Program-made: the position numbers and the translations under genes
Notes under the pieces: model-generated
Database searches by the model: none
The model's input: only the letters and a program-made list of their open reading frames with translations
Told to the model about the DNA's origin: nothing
Shown: positions 1 through 11,100 of the stretch, piece by piece
Layout of the letters: each line of letters starts with the position of its first letter
Position numbering within the stretch: position 1 is the first letter of the stretch
Assembly: GCA_934045075.1 (NCBI GenBank)
Contig: OW203722.1
Span: 3,193,001-3,257,000, forward strand
DNA length: 64,000 nt
DNA from: Yponomeuta sedellus
Lineage: Eukaryota > Arthropoda > Insecta > Lepidoptera > Yponomeutidae
Direction: 5' to 3'

Positions 1-474
1 CGCTCGTTGCCTTTATAATATTACTGTAATTTCTCTGGTTTCAGGTTATATATTACGATTTTTTTTAAACTATTGAGTGAATTTTCAGTCGTCATAGTAA
101 GTGTTGTTCTTAGTGACTCGTTAAATCGTCTGTTTTTGGATGAATACAGATTGACTAAAGTAAATAATAAATTTTATGTCAGTGATAAAATTAACATTTG
201 TTTTTGTATAGTTTTACGGAGATATTTCTGACTTCCAATAAGTTCTTAAAAAGCGCAAATAATATCGTTTCACGAAAAAAATATTAGGTATTAGTAGCTC
301 CTAAGATAAATATAAACAAAGTATGTGATACGGCGTTTAAAGCCCTAAGAGTATACAGAAGAAGTTGGTTCCAAGTCTTATTTAATTAAGAAATTCTTTT
401 AAAATGCGGAAATGCGAAATGCGGAAATTCTTGTTCGATATTTCAGTTCAATTATAATTAATTCAGTATGGTAT
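1..474. other. AT-rich sequence, no recognisable feature
   Basis: Low-GC sequence with short frames only. Since the first visible transporter exon begins at 1672 in mid-codon, this stretch is most simply upstream intron of that gene. I see no exon or repeat motif in it. Confidence 0.4.
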
Positions 475-730
475 TTCCCATGATTGCACCACACCGCAGT
501 CTGTAACGCTCGCGGAACACCTCCTGGCACTGACTGAAAATCAGCGCTGAAGGCTTGCCCATCAGCATAGGCTGAGTCAGCTGCCGTTTACAGCGGCAGT
601 GACACGCCGAGACCTTTAGTGTTCCTTTCTTTTTTTTTAATGTTATTTAGCAATGTGTTTTAAGTTTGTTTTGTTACTGTGGCGTGTGTACTGTGGCTAT
701 AATAAATGTTTTTCTTCTTCTTCTAATTGA
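475..730 (+). repeat. retroposon 3' end with TTC-rich tail
   Basis: A moderately GC-rich body (475-620) contains a run about a CAGCGCTGA motif that recurs near 3140-3190 and, in diverged form, near 26650-26730. It runs into a T-rich stretch, an AATAAA-like signal (701-707) and a short TTC repeat (712-723). Body, signal and simple repeat tail together are typical of a LINE or SINE 3' end. Family not recognised. Confidence 0.35.
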
Positions 731-1008
731 AAAAAACAATTTCCTGACTCTTGATGTTGAAATAAGTTCGCTCATCTGTTTGGCTGTACTTATAAATTTA
801 ATTTCACTTTGACCTCGATTTCAGTGACACAAAAAGATTTTGTGTTTGGTGTTTGGTAAACACAAAATGTTTACAGTTTGGTTAACTTCGTCACAAATAA
901 GGAAAATCACATTGTTCATACATATCCAAAAGTTGTTAAGTTTTGTAAAATTTTTTTTTGGGTTACTTTTTTTTGATACACATTTTTGCAAAATAATATA
1001 ATACACTA

Positions 1009-1366
1009 GACGCTTTTTCCCGCGACTCCGTTCGCGTGGACTTTAGTTTTTTGCAACTCCGTTCTTTCCCTTAAGGGTTAAATTAAAAAAAAAAAAAGGC
1101 AAAACACGTGTTCAATCCATTGTGTTGAAGAGTATTTATTTTAGGTTTAAAAAAAATAGACAACATTCTTTAAACCTCCCATACAAATTTTGGCAACCCT
1201 TTTCGCCCCCTTAGGGGTTGAATTTCAAAAATCCTTATTCCTTGCCTACATTATACATAGACCCTCTGTGCAAAAATTCAGCTTTCTAGGTCCAACAGCT
1301 TGAGCTGGGCGTTGATAAGTGAGTCAGTCCGTCAGTACATTGAATTTTATTTATATAGATTTTACA
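1009..1366 (-). repeat. dispersed repeat A, one copy
   Basis: Reverse-complement copy of the unit that occurs as diverged tandem copies at 54785-55900. Shared landmarks are a CGCGTGGACTTTAG block near 1034, TACAAATTTTGGCAACCC near 1181 and GCGTTGATAAGTGAGTCAGT near 1310. No open frame. This kind of unit is common in lepidopteran DNA and I suspect the 3' end of a non-LTR element, but the class is not proven. Confidence 0.6.
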
Positions 1367-1671
1367 TTGTGAATGACACATCTAAACACAGAACGAACGT
1401 GAATCGCTTACACACTTTGACTCGAATTGACTCTGGGTTAGCGTGCCAACCCTAACTTAATTACAGTAACAAATAAGTACCTGTCTCTCAAGTGAACGTT
1501 AATCCGCGTGAATAGTCTCAAATCGCCTTAGCTCTAAGGTAGCACGACAATGTGAGACTCGCCTTTTGTGTCACTAGAATGTCGCCACTTTTGACATTTA
1601 AAACGCGCACCGACCACCATCAAATTTTGCATGTCTGGACTACTCACAAACTTGTAACCATCTCTTTCCAG

Positions 1672-1884
1672 CACCGTGATCTTCGCTATGGAAGGCATCG
1701 GCGTGGTGATGCCGGTAGAGAACGAGATGGCAAAGCCCGAACAGTTCCTCGGTTGTCCTGGAGTGCTTAACGTCGCCATGTTCATCGTGATCTCTCTTTA
1801 CGGACTCGTGGGGTTCTTCGGGTACATCAAATACGGCGATGACGTCAGAGGCAGTGTCACGCTCAATTTGCCGCAGGATGAGAT
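1672..1884 (+). CDS. amino acid transporter (PAT/SLC36-like), internal exon
   Basis: Member of the proton-coupled amino acid transporter family, which moves small amino acids across plasma or lysosomal membranes in symport with protons. The exon follows a pyrimidine-rich acceptor ending CAG at 1669-1671 and stops at a GTGAGT donor (1885-1890). It enters with one base of a split codon and leaves with two (AT), which the next exon completes. The frame encodes the family-typical block FAMEGIGVVMPVENEM, then a membrane segment (about LNVAMFIVISLYGLVGFFGYI) and the loop YGDDVRGSVTLNLPQDE. GC content is clearly above the flanks. The N-terminal half of the protein (several membrane segments) is not in the window. 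The paralogue cannot be named from this fragment. Confidence 0.92.
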
Positions 1885-2006
1885 GTGAGTCTTTTTTAAT
1901 ACTATCTCAGTTTCAAGAAGTATTGGTGAAAGTAAGAAGTCTGATAGCCGACCGACATGTCGGCTGCTTAATCTTTGCCATTTTAATAGTCATTTTGACG
2001 CACTTC

Positions 2007-2118
2007 GATTGAATCAACCCTTGTATGTCCTCACGTGCGGGGGTACGGGTCTCTTCCTGCATCGCAGGAAGGTTAGGCCATACTCCACCACGGGGGCCAA
2101 GTCCGGGTTGGTGGAGTC
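2007..2118 (-). repeat. 5S-derived SINE, 3' fragment
   Basis: Reverse-complement 3' portion of the 5S-derived SINE that is near full length at 15404-15780. It shares ACGGGTCTCTTCCTGCATCG, the AAGGTTAGGCCATACTCCAC block and the CCGGGTTGGTGGA segment. The 5S-like head is absent. It lies in the first visible transporter intron. Confidence 0.75.
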
Positions 2119-2595
2119 AGCTGATAGCCAATTAAGTAATATAATAAAGGGTGTAACTAAGACTTCATTTACATCTAGCAACATTTACTATTAGATACAC
2201 GTTGAAAATAATATCAGTATTTTTGTAGGATCATCACCACCATCAGCGGCATTAAGCCGCTGGTGATTAGGTACGTTAGAATGGGACAGAAAGGTGAATT
2301 TACCACCTACACTACATCACTTTGCCATTCCCAATCATACAAATACCACTTACATGAGTGGTATTTATGTAGTATTTTCCTCCGGATATTTTCAATCATT
2401 GGTAATATCAATAATAAATTACTATTTTGGACATGTAGAATATTATTATCAATTCAATTATTTCATTTTATTATAATATTATTGCTTTTTCACATTCATT
2501 GTTTTGTTCCGTACATTCCTGGGCCATCCTTGCTTCAGCACAAATTATTAAAATAATATTGACATTTCAAATTTTATATTAATATGAATTTGTTA

Positions 2596-2856
2596 AAATA
2601 TTTATTATTTATACTATTTTTATTTTTAATGCACTAACCCGTGCTAAGGACAAATTTTAAAACCTATTTAGAGGCTAACACTGTACGTAATACAGAGAAT
2701 AGTGTAAAGAGGTTCGAAATTCACTGATGCCGGTGAGTCGCCCATTGGCTCAATTGGTAGAGCGCTGGCACGGATAGCCAGAGGTTGCGGGTTCGAATCC
2801 CGGCATGGGTGAAATTTTTAGCCTCTAAATAGGTTTTTAAATATTTATCATTTATA
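2596..2856 (-). mobile_element. foldback tRNA-like SINE with 18-bp TSD
   Basis: An 18-bp direct repeat (2596-2613 and 2839-2856, one mismatch, AAATATTTAT-YATTTATA) brackets the element. At the left is an inverted tail fragment (GCACTAACCCGTGCTAAGG through AAACCTATTTAGAGGCTAA). A tRNA-like body follows at 2740-2811 with A box GGCTCAATTGGTAGAGCG and B box GGTTCGAATCC, ending in TTAGCCTCTAAATAGGTTTTT, which pairs with the left arm. The D and T arms are intact and the anticodon stem is CTGGC/GCCAG, so a cloverleaf is possible. It resembles tRNA-Lys overall but is not a functional tRNA gene. It lies in a transporter intron. Confidence 0.8.
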
Positions 2857-3352
2857 AAAATCACTTAATGTCTGCGAATTTAATTACACAAAGTTAATAC
2901 AAATTGAATTTATTTAGAATATTAATCTATATGAAATTTTTTCACGCATGTATAGAATCTATTTCTAATATCTAATATAATTACATAGACATAAAAACTT
3001 ATACTGATTCGTTACACAATTACTGATACTGATATCAGCATTACACAATTTAAACCGGTCTGATAACAGTTTTTTTCCAACCACACCTCAGCTCTCTTGG
3101 CGCTGCACGCCGCGCACACCGGGTACCGGCAGAATATCAGCGCTGAAGTTTTTATTTTCCGAACTTTCAGCACATGCTGAGTCGCAGCCCTTTTACGTTT
3201 GCCACACCTACGTTGGTCACTCTTAGTCCAGTACATTGCCTGGTTACATTGCCGTACCGTTTATGGCTAGTTTTCTGTGTGTTTCGCTTTTCATATACCT
3301 ATGCTTCTGTTTTGTTTGTTTTTGAACTAAAACTTTCGTAAGCACAACACAT
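2857..3352. other. intronic sequence, no clear feature
   Basis: AT-rich to about 3040, then a mildly GC-rich stretch (3050-3240) sharing CAGCGCTGAAG with the repeat at 475-620. No supported gene. Probably an eroded retroposon in the transporter intron. Confidence 0.35.
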
Positions 3353-3468
3353 TGTAGACTTTTAGTCCGGATCTACTTACGGTTGTTGTTATATCGGAAG
3401 AGTCCGACCAGGTTTCGCTCCGATTCGCAGAACAACAACCGTAAGTAGATCCGGACTAAAAGTCTACA
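3353..3468. repeat. perfect inverted repeat, 38-bp arms
   Basis: Arms 3353-3390 and 3431-3468 are exact reverse complements, separated by a 40-base spacer that itself contains ATCGGA/TCCGAT. The arm motif (GTCCGGATCTACTTACGG) recurs singly near 57982-58022 and 63388-63415, so this is a foldback form of a dispersed element. Confidence 0.85.
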
Positions 3469-4485
3469 AAGTTTTGTTTGTTTATGATTTCTTTGTGCTG
3501 TGACTTGTAACAAGATTCCTATGGCTTCACTTTGTATACGTGTGTGTGTCTTATGTAAATAAATGATTTATCAATCAATCATTAAAAAGTTAAAATTACT
3601 TAATTAATTAATCAATCATTGCGTTACTGTAGAATTCCACCTTTACGGCCAAAAAATCTCGTTGTTCACATTCGAATTCGCGTGCAAGATGCTCAACACA
3701 CAGCTTTGGATCGCACGGCTGAATTTATTTTCGCGATTAGGAAGATTCCTCCATACCAAAATTGGTTGTATTAAGAAAAAAATAGCATTATCCGCATTTT
3801 TGGATAAATAGAAATGTTGTTACACTGTTTATATAAGGGCAGACGCAACGTAGAATACATGACAAGGTAAGGCGTGGGAAGACGCGTCGTCTTTTTATTC
3901 ACTTTCATACACACTTTGTCTTTTTAATCTGTCGGCCACATAGAAGACATGGGCCCAGAGCAATCTGTGGTCTGTGACTCTATACAACGCGTCGCTTCTG
4001 TTCCGTGCCCTCGCCTAGCGACCGTTTTATGTGGTCCACGTCTAAGAAAGTACCGGAGGTGTCATAGCCTACCGACTTTGCAGCAATAACCGAATTCAAT
4101 TACTCAAAAAGTTCATATTATAAGAGAACGTATCAGACTGTCAAAGAAAAACCTTGTCATGAAAGAGGAACTTTTAGGTAGTCGTTCCTTTTGTGACTTT
4201 GTTTTCTTTAATCGGACGTCTTTTGCTATAATTAACATTCTGTCGTTTAAAATGAGCTATGCAGGTACTTGTCAACAAAGTGGGTATTTAATAAAAAAGT
4301 TACCACGAGTTAAGCAAATAATTTTGGGTCATATAAGAATGTAATTAAGGGCCTTACCGTGGCAATTCTGTGGCGCTACGCGCTCTATAAATAAAGAATT
4401 AATTGTGTCCTCGCTGCAGGATCAAACGATTCATTTATCTGAGATCAAAAGCGTTTGTAATAATCCGCATGTAATTAATATATCT
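3469..4485. other. intronic sequence, no clear feature
   Basis: AT-rich. It contains an AATAAA-type signal followed by an AATCAATC-like simple repeat near 3555-3620, probably a retroposon tail. Otherwise I see nothing supportable. Confidence 0.35.
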
Positions 4486-4582
4486 AATTAAAACTGTTTT
4501 TACACGGATTTATGCTCGTTTATTACATTTTTACAATTTTCCGACGTTTCGGCACGTTTTCAGGTGCCGTGGTCCCGGATGA
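4486..4582 (-). repeat. dispersed repeat C, one arm
   Basis: Carries the block from TAATTAAAACTG through GCTCGTTTATTACATTTT to GACGTTTCGGCAC and GGTGCCGTGGTCCCGG. The opposite arm occurs at 18118-18215 and the full palindrome at 31356-31535. On the minus strand a GGCAC/GTGCC stem-loop is followed by GAAACGTCGG, reminiscent of the ends of Penelope-like elements, but class membership is a guess. Confidence 0.65.
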
Positions 4583-5045
4583 CTGAGGTGATAGGCGTCT
4601 TTTAGAAAGCAATAACGGTTAGTTTACTACCCTCGGCAAAAATTACAAAAGTTAATTATGAAGTTACGTTCCAAAATAGGCAGACCAATTATTTTTATAT
4701 AAAGATAACAGTATCGATTATTTTATTAGTAATTGAAGTTAAAATTAAATTTATAAACTAATTATTTTATATGAACCTAAAAATACTGATTACTAATTGA
4801 AATTAAAAATTGTAACTCTACAGTCACACTTCTAGCAAGGGGGTCTCATGCACTTAAGCACTGGTTCCCATGCTACCGGTATGTTCCAACCACGATCTCT
4901 ATTAAAATTTGGATGCCGGCGGATCTCTATTGCCTCGCGTATCATTCTAGGGAAGAAACGGTCTTCTCGGGCTAGAACTTTAACTTTATCGAGATGTATA
5001 AAGTGGTTGGTACCGCTAAGTGTTCGCTGACTCCAGATCTACCAA

Positions 5046-5370
5046 AGTGCTTAGTGCGAGTTTTTTAACTACTCGATCGCGTTAACGTAAACTCATATTT
5101 CTATGGCATCAAGGAAGCGCAACCTAGCGACAAGTATGGAAATTAAAATTGCCGAGTGCGAGTTGTAATGGTTTACGTTGAGAAGTGAACACTGTGAACA
5201 CGTTTACCAGGTGTTCTGTGGCCAAAACACGAATAAAAGCGAGTGCGGGTTGTACTGTGACAGCGTTTTGCCAGTTCGAACGGTTAACTTACTCATACTC
5301 ACTACTCAATGCTCGATTAACGCGGTAGTAAAGTTTTTCGATTGGATCTGTCAAACTCGCACTAAGCACT
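5046..5370. mobile_element. MITE-1, full-length copy (325 bp)
   Basis: The ends are inverted copies of AGTGCTTAGTGCGAGTTT. The interior is non-coding and matches the copies at 24365-24606, 57374-57671 and 62874-63101, including the block CGATCGCGTTAACGTAAACT. Non-autonomous DNA transposon. The superfamily is not determined because I could not read an unambiguous target duplication. Confidence 0.8.
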
Positions 5371-5559
5371 CTGAGCGCTTATGTTTCACATCCGCGATAT
5401 GTTCCTTCACCCGCTCAGCTAGGTACGCTTAGTTTGACCAATGTACGAGGAACCACATTCACAGTCAAGCTGGTATACTCCTGCCTCTTGTAAGGGACTC
5501 ATGCGCTTGACACTTCGCATGAATTGGTGTATCTTTCTTGGCGGCTGCGGCTGGAGTGT

Positions 5560-5642
5560 CTGAGGTGTTCAAATACCTCAGCGATTGAAATTGCCAATCC
5601 GCAATTGGTACGCGTGGTAATTGCCCATATTCCCTCTCTCTC

Positions 5643-5682
<40 letters not shown>

Positions 5683-5720
5683 AGAGCGCCTGTGCCCTGC
5701 AGTGAGAGGTTAAAGGGCCT
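5560..5720 (+). repeat. SINE S3 copy with expanded CT repeat
   Basis: Contains the S3 landmarks GGTGTTCAAATACCTCAGCG, TGAAATTGCCAATCCGC, an ACGCGTGGTAATT block and GCCTGTGCCCTGCAGTG. The usual short CTCTCT run has expanded to about 45 bases (5634-5680). Other copies lie at 28756, 35158, 36925, 38640, 53110 and 63185 (minus). The family is typical of moths; the name is mine. Confidence 0.65.
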
Positions 5721-5759
5721 TCTAAACGGGCCATATTTTCACTGCAATATGTCGCCGGC

Positions 5760-5958
5760 AACTATTGGTGTTTATGAATTTTTTTAATGCACTAACCCGT
5801 GCTAAGGGCAATTTAAAAACCTATTTAGAGACGAAAAATTCCACCCATGCCGGGATTCGAACCCGCGACCTCTTGCACGGGTAGCCAGAGGTCGCGGGTT
5901 CGAATCCCGGCATGGGTGGAATTTTTAGCGTCTAAATAGGTTTTTAAACTATTGGTGT
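5760..5958 (-). mobile_element. palindromic foldback SINE with 12-bp TSD
   Basis: The 12-bp direct repeat AACTATTGGTGT (5760-5771 and 5947-5958) brackets an element that is almost wholly palindromic. Arms of about 62 bases (5812-5873 and 5887-5948) contain the T-arm half of the tRNA-like SINE, separated by 13 bases. The left end continues into the inverted tail (AATGCACTAACCCGTGCTAA). A target duplication around the whole palindrome means that it inserted in this state or formed during insertion. Confidence 0.82.
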
Positions 5959-6122
5959 CCCTCTCATACTCACATGTTAGAGAAAGACACCAATGGTTGT
6001 CGGCCACGTATTGCAGTAAAAAGCTGGCCCGTTTAGAAGCCCCTTTATAAAAAATATTTTTGTAGCTACAAATAGATACTTAAATAATTCAAACTAATCA
6101 TTCGGCCGTCTTCCACTAACAG

Positions 6123-6292
6123 CCTGGCGCAAAGCGCTAAGATCCTGATGGCACTGGCGATCCTGTTCACCTATAGCCTCCAGTTCTACGTGCCCATGGA
6201 GATGATTTGGCGCCAAATACACAACAAGATCTCCGTGAGGTACCACAACATCACACAGATCTCGATCAGGACAATCTGTGTCGTTGGATCTG
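6123..6292 (+). CDS. amino acid transporter (PAT/SLC36-like), internal exon
   Basis: Second visible coding exon of the transporter. The acceptor AACAG ends at 6122 and the donor GTAAGT starts at 6293. The first base completes the split codon left at 1884 (AT+C, Ile), giving the continuous reading NLPQDEI-LAQSAKILMALA. It encodes a membrane helix (about ILMALAILFTYSLQFYVPMEMIW), a charged loop (RQIHNKISVRYHN) and the start of the next helix (SIRTICVVGS). It ends after one base of a Gly or Val codon, which the exon at 16707 completes. LQFYVPMEM is a strongly conserved family motif. The codons are intact, with no stop or frameshift. Confidence 0.93.
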
Positions 6293-6349
6293 GTAAGTTC
6301 CCTTGGGTTGCTTATTTTTTAATTTTCATGGTTATTATTAGGGTCGTAT

Positions 6350-6559
6350 TATGAAGCGCTCGTGGCCTAGGGGAGCCAATCGCTCGATTGGAATAAATAA
6401 CTTGCGTTAAGCAACAATAGGCGCGGGCAGGTGCTGGATGGGTCACCATCCTGTGACTACCGCTAGTGGTACTTTTACAAGCGATTTCGTACTTCGCAAG
6501 ATACGTTAAGGCGTTGGTGCCGGGCGTCATGTAATGACAGTCGCTAAGCCATGCCAGAA
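6350..6559 (+). repeat. 5S-derived SINE, left part, split by LTR element
   Basis: Starts GAAGCGCTCGTGGCCTA, then GCGTTAAGCAACAATAGGCG and TGCTGGATGGGT, the 5S rRNA internal control region. It stops at CATGCCAGAA, where the LTR begins. The sequence resumes at 12702 with AGAAGCCTTATGGGCAGC. The duplicated AGAA is the LTR element's target site. Confidence 0.88.
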
Positions 6560-6862
6560 TGTAAGAATAATACGCAGTACTCACAAAAGTCCAGACACCT
6601 TTTATTTTCCTTTCTCAACTTGATTCAATTCTGTTTTTCAACTTAGAACTAAAAAACTTCCTCCATCTTTTTTTCACAGAAAATCCCCGAACGCCTTTTT
6701 TTTTATTACGTTCCAAAACTAGCTTGCAAAAACACAGTGACGTTCCAAAATCAATAGCGTTATTCTAATACAAACAATTTAAATATCTTTTCTTTTAAAT
6801 AATCTAGTTAAAACGATATTGACAATTAAATCACACTACTTCGTAAATAACAAAACCTTACA
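6560..6862 (-). repeat. 3' LTR of the Gypsy element
   Basis: 303 bp, TG...CA ends. It matches 12399-12701 except for one C/T difference near 6660. The minus strand carries two AATAAA-type signals. Just inside it (about 6863-6880) the minus strand reads AGGATGGACGAG, an imperfect purine tract in the polypurine-tract position. Confidence 0.93.
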
Positions 6863-6955
6863 CTCGTCCATCCTGACGCGTGTAATGTCCTCATACACGC
6901 AGAACCTTACACTAGGCCTTAGATAAATTACAACTGTTCCTTGACTTTAAAATGG

Positions 6956-6958
<3 letters not shown>

Positions 6959-7004
<46 letters not shown>
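6959..7004. repeat. (TG)n microsatellite in the Gypsy 3' region
   Basis: About 23 uninterrupted TG dinucleotides, followed by further interrupted TG/TA sequence to about 7036. It lies between the end of pol and the 3' LTR. Confidence 0.9.
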
Positions 7005-7008
<4 letters not shown>

Positions 7009-7071
7009 GTATATGTATGTGTGTGTGTCTGTATATGTAAGATGAAGTGCACATGTCAAGTCAGTTCGTAT

Positions 7072-7217
7072 CGCCGCAGTTTCCACAGCCAACCTCGCCG
7101 CAGTATCCGCAGCAACCAGGCCCGCCGCAGTATCCGCAGCAGCCAGTCCCGCCGCAGTATCCGCAGCCCTTTTCACCGCAGTATCCGCAGTCTATCTCGG
7201 CGCAGTATCCGCAGCCA
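7072..7217 (+). repeat. 24-27-bp minisatellite (PQYPQ-coding on + strand)
   Basis: Six copies of a core CCGCAGTATCCGCAG with variable linkers of 9-12 bases. On the + strand, antisense to the retrotransposon, one frame from an ATG near 7052 is open for about 57 codons and reads as repeated PPQYPQ motifs ending at TAA near 7224. I do not claim that it is expressed. Non-coding spacer minisatellite is the default reading. Confidence 0.7.
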
Positions 7218-7425
7218 GTCTGTTAAACAAAAATTAAAGCAGTATCTATGTACGACGACAAAACATTTTTTTTTTTTTTACAAGTAGGAGCACAAAATGG
7301 GTTTTCATTGTAACAAAATAATATTTAATATAACTTTCTTAAAATAATGACATACATGACTCCTTGATCAATTATTTAGACCACAGATCTTTTCAATTCT
7401 GAATCATTACAAGTTATTTTAAACA

Positions 7426-8176
7426 TTATACTTTATCATCTTCTAGCTCTAGTGCCGCCAGATGTATCCAGGGATGCATTCTATCCGCGGATATTGTAGC
7501 TTTGTACTTTCTATTATTTCTACGTTCAAATCCGTCTACTTCTGTTATACGATATCTGTCATTGCCCAACACTCTTACAACCCTGAAGGGCCCTACAAAT
7601 TTTTCCAAAAGTTTTTTACTTTTACCGTCGCTATCAAAACTAACTTTTGTTATTTTTACAAGGTCACCCTCCTTGTAAACTGTAGCAGGTTTGCGACCTT
7701 TGTCAAAATAATCTTTTTGTTGGACTTGACTACTTTTCAATTGCTCATTGGCGTCATTTCGAATATCTTCTATGTTTAAACTTGACCGTGTGACTTTTAA
7801 AATGCCCTCAAATGCATTATTTATCTCGCAATTCATCCCCATGCCAAATAGAACTTCGGAAGGAGTTTTTCCGATGGACTTTTGCAGCGTATTATTAAGG
7901 CCCCATTGAATTACACCAACCAACTTATCCCATGACTTTTCATCCTTGTTATGTGTTTGTGTACCTAAGGATTTTAAAATGGTTCGGTTATAGCGTTCTA
8001 CCTGTCCATTGGCTCTAGGGCAGGCGACAGCATTGTGTACTATTTTGATTTTCATAGACTAGCAAAAGTCATGAAAAGAATGAGCTGTAAAACAGCTACC
8101 TCTATCACAAATTATACGTGTAGGTACTCTGAAAGTATAAAAGATGTCACTGAGTATTCTTATGACATTTTTCGTT
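7426..8176 (-). pseudogene. Gypsy integrase C-terminal part, broken
   Basis: Reads on in a different frame from the upstream gag-pol ORF. The first part has RIICDRGSCFTAHSF (second catalytic Asp), then an in-frame TAG just before 8055, then a 209-codon open frame with CPRANGQVERYNRTI (catalytic Glu), a GPFRVVRV-type C-terminal domain and the end of pol. Counting the stop as one codon leaves 35 residues between Asp and Glu, the D35E spacing. The zinc-binding HHCC domain and the first catalytic Asp are missing because of a deletion at the junction near 8180. The integrase cannot be functional. Confidence 0.92.
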
Positions 8177-11100
8177 TTAGTGTCCCGAACGCAACTCTTT
8201 GCGCTCGTCGTCAATATATCGGTACAACTGGTTATTTCTTAGGACATAATCACGTTTAACCGATTGCACCTCTTCTACTGGGTCCTTTGTTGTTAAGATC
8301 TTTCTAATACGATTGAGTTCATCATCACCGAGCTGCAACGTAACTAACCAATTTTCCTTCGAAATGTGCATAACATTGGGAAGGAACTCATTGTGCTCAG
8401 GCGACTCGCGTTCTGGTGATATGCTGCCTATGTTACGGCTTAGTGCATCCACGTGATTCATTTGAGTACCAGGCCTATATTCAATCTCATACTCATATTC
8501 CAGCAATTGCAACCACCAGCGTGCAATTCTAGGTATGAGATCTCGCTTGACAAGTGTGGTGCGCAGCGCCCGGCAATCCGTGACGATTTTAAATGGAACA
8601 CCTAGAATATACACTCTGAATTTTTTTAGGGATTCCGCAACTGCGAGTGTCTCTAACTCGTAGGCATGAAAGTTTTTTTCTTCCGGTGAAGTTTGGCGGC
8701 TATAATAGGCCACCACGCGTAATGGTTCAGATTCATTTTGTCTTTGTAATAGTATGCCAGCAATACCATGTTTGCTGGCATCTGTGTGTACCTCAGTGAA
8801 CTTTGAATTGGGATCATAAATAGTAAGGATGGGCCGTTCACCTAAGACTTTCTTTAAAGTAGCAAAGGCTTCTCGTTGCCTATCAGACCATTCAAATGGC
8901 ATGTCCTTCTTGAGAAGAGAAGTAAGAGGATGAGCAATACTAGCAAAATTTTTAATAAATTTTCGAAAATAGCTGACCAATCCATAGAATTGTCGAACAG
9001 TGTGCTGATTTATGGGCTCAGGAAAATCAACAACAGATTGAATTTTTCGTTGTCCTGGTCTTACTCCTTCAGCTGATATTTCGTAACCGAGATAATCTAT
9101 TTTGTCGGTAAGAAACAGGCACTTATCTAAATTTAAGGTCAAACCCGCGTTCTTGAATATTTCAAGGACATTCCGCAGCTTGTCTAGCCCTTCATCGACT
9201 GTGGATGAAGGTATTAAAACATCGTCCATATATGTAAGTGCCTCACTAAAACGAGCGGGACCTAGAACACGATTTATCATTCTTTGGAAAACAGCTGGTG
9301 CGTTTGCCAATCCAAACGGCATGCGCTTAAACTCGTACTGGCCGTCCGGAGTGACAAACGCAGTCAGATGTCGAGAATCTAATGACATGGGTATCTGATA
9401 ATAGCCACTAGCTAAATCTAATGCGGTGAAGTATTTTTTTCCAGCGAGTCTGCTGATCTGGTCTTCAATAATCGGCATCGGATAACGCTCTTTAACTGTT
9501 TTGTTGTTTAATGCTCGAAAATCAACGCATAGTCGATAGTTCCCGTTTTTTTTTTTTACTAACAACACAGGACTAGCATAATCCGACACAGACTCCTGAA
9601 CTACATCAGCATCTAATAATTCGTTTACCATGTCTCGTACTTTTTGACGTTCCGCCTCTGCCAATCTGTACGGCCGATACACTACAGGTCTCTTATCATC
9701 CAATTCGATAGTCATTTCTGTGTCTTTGACACAACCCAACTCTTTGATATTTAACGCAAAACAACAGCGATAATTATTTAACAAACCAATCAATCTATCT
9801 TTATCCTGCTGGCTAACATTCCCCTCTATATTAATATCATCATTTGGTAAAAAGTCTGTATTTTGCGTAACACGAAAACAGCTTCGTGTTTCTATATAAG
9901 GACTCCCGCGCGCCAATACAGTGCCCTTCGGTAGGTATGGTACTGATGGCTCGCCCTGAAGAACTAACACATTACCTTTGCCTGCTTCATCAAAGGAATA
10001 TATGCCGCCCCTGATGATCACCTCATTGCCAATCGCACCTACTACAGCAGTATTGACAAGCAAATTCCCATTGTATACGGGATCTGTGTGAACTTCCGCT
10101 AAGCACTGTCCTTCTACTCTTAATTCAACAAGAAGTTTGAGACTAACAAGAGATTCGCTACTTTCAGTAACGTTCGGTAGCTCATCACTGAGGCAGAGAA
10201 AACTCAAACGTATGTTATCCTTTACAAGAAGGATATGCCTTTGGTCTGTAAAATCCTGTCCGATGAGGATTGGTATGTTCATATACTCGTCACTTACTAC
10301 AATTGCTTTGACAACACCGCTTACATTGTCTATTTCAATCTGCACTGACACTTCCCCTACTGTTGGTACAATGGAGTTACCAAATGATTTTATTGAACCA
10401 ATTGTTGATGGTTTTACCACATCACCCAGAAGTTTTGAATCACTCTCTCTTATGATTGTGACTTCACTACCTAAATCAATAAATGCTTGAAAAGTTTTGT
10501 TGTTGACTTGAACTTCCCTGTAATATTTACTAATCCCACCATCACTATGTATCGCTAATGTCATTTTAGTATTTTCACTCCCAGGCTTAGTAAAGCAGAC
10601 TTCAGCTTTATGCCCAACCCTATTACACTTACTGCACCTAATTATAGGTTTAGGACAATTTATAGATATGTGGCCTCTCTCACGACAGTTAAAACACATT
10701 TGTGAAGTTTTGTTTGGTTGGCTATTATTAAGTGGTTTTATTTTTGAATGTGTTACATCAGCACTAAATGAATAGAATTCTTTACTGCTTGTTAAAAATT
10801 CGAGCAACTGCTCAGGTTCTTTACAGCGCAATGACTGAGCAGTTGTACGCAGGGTTCTATCGGCCAATCCATAAATAATGCAATCAGCCGCATTTTTGCC
10901 AGTAATCTTGAGTTGGTTGAGCAACGACATTTTCTCATAAAAATAGCTTTCTACAGCTTCACCTAATTTCAGTTTACGCTTAAGCATGTTATCTAATAAT
11001 CTTCCGTAGTTCTGCTCACATGGAAAGGCCATTGATAATTTTTCCTGCCATTCCTTCCATGTGAACAACATAGAAGGGAGACTGTCGTACCAGGTCTTTG

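Noticed and set aside
5465..5787. Frames of 87 and 98 codons across the CT repeat
   Set aside because: Coding impression comes from the (CT)n run inside a SINE S3 copy.
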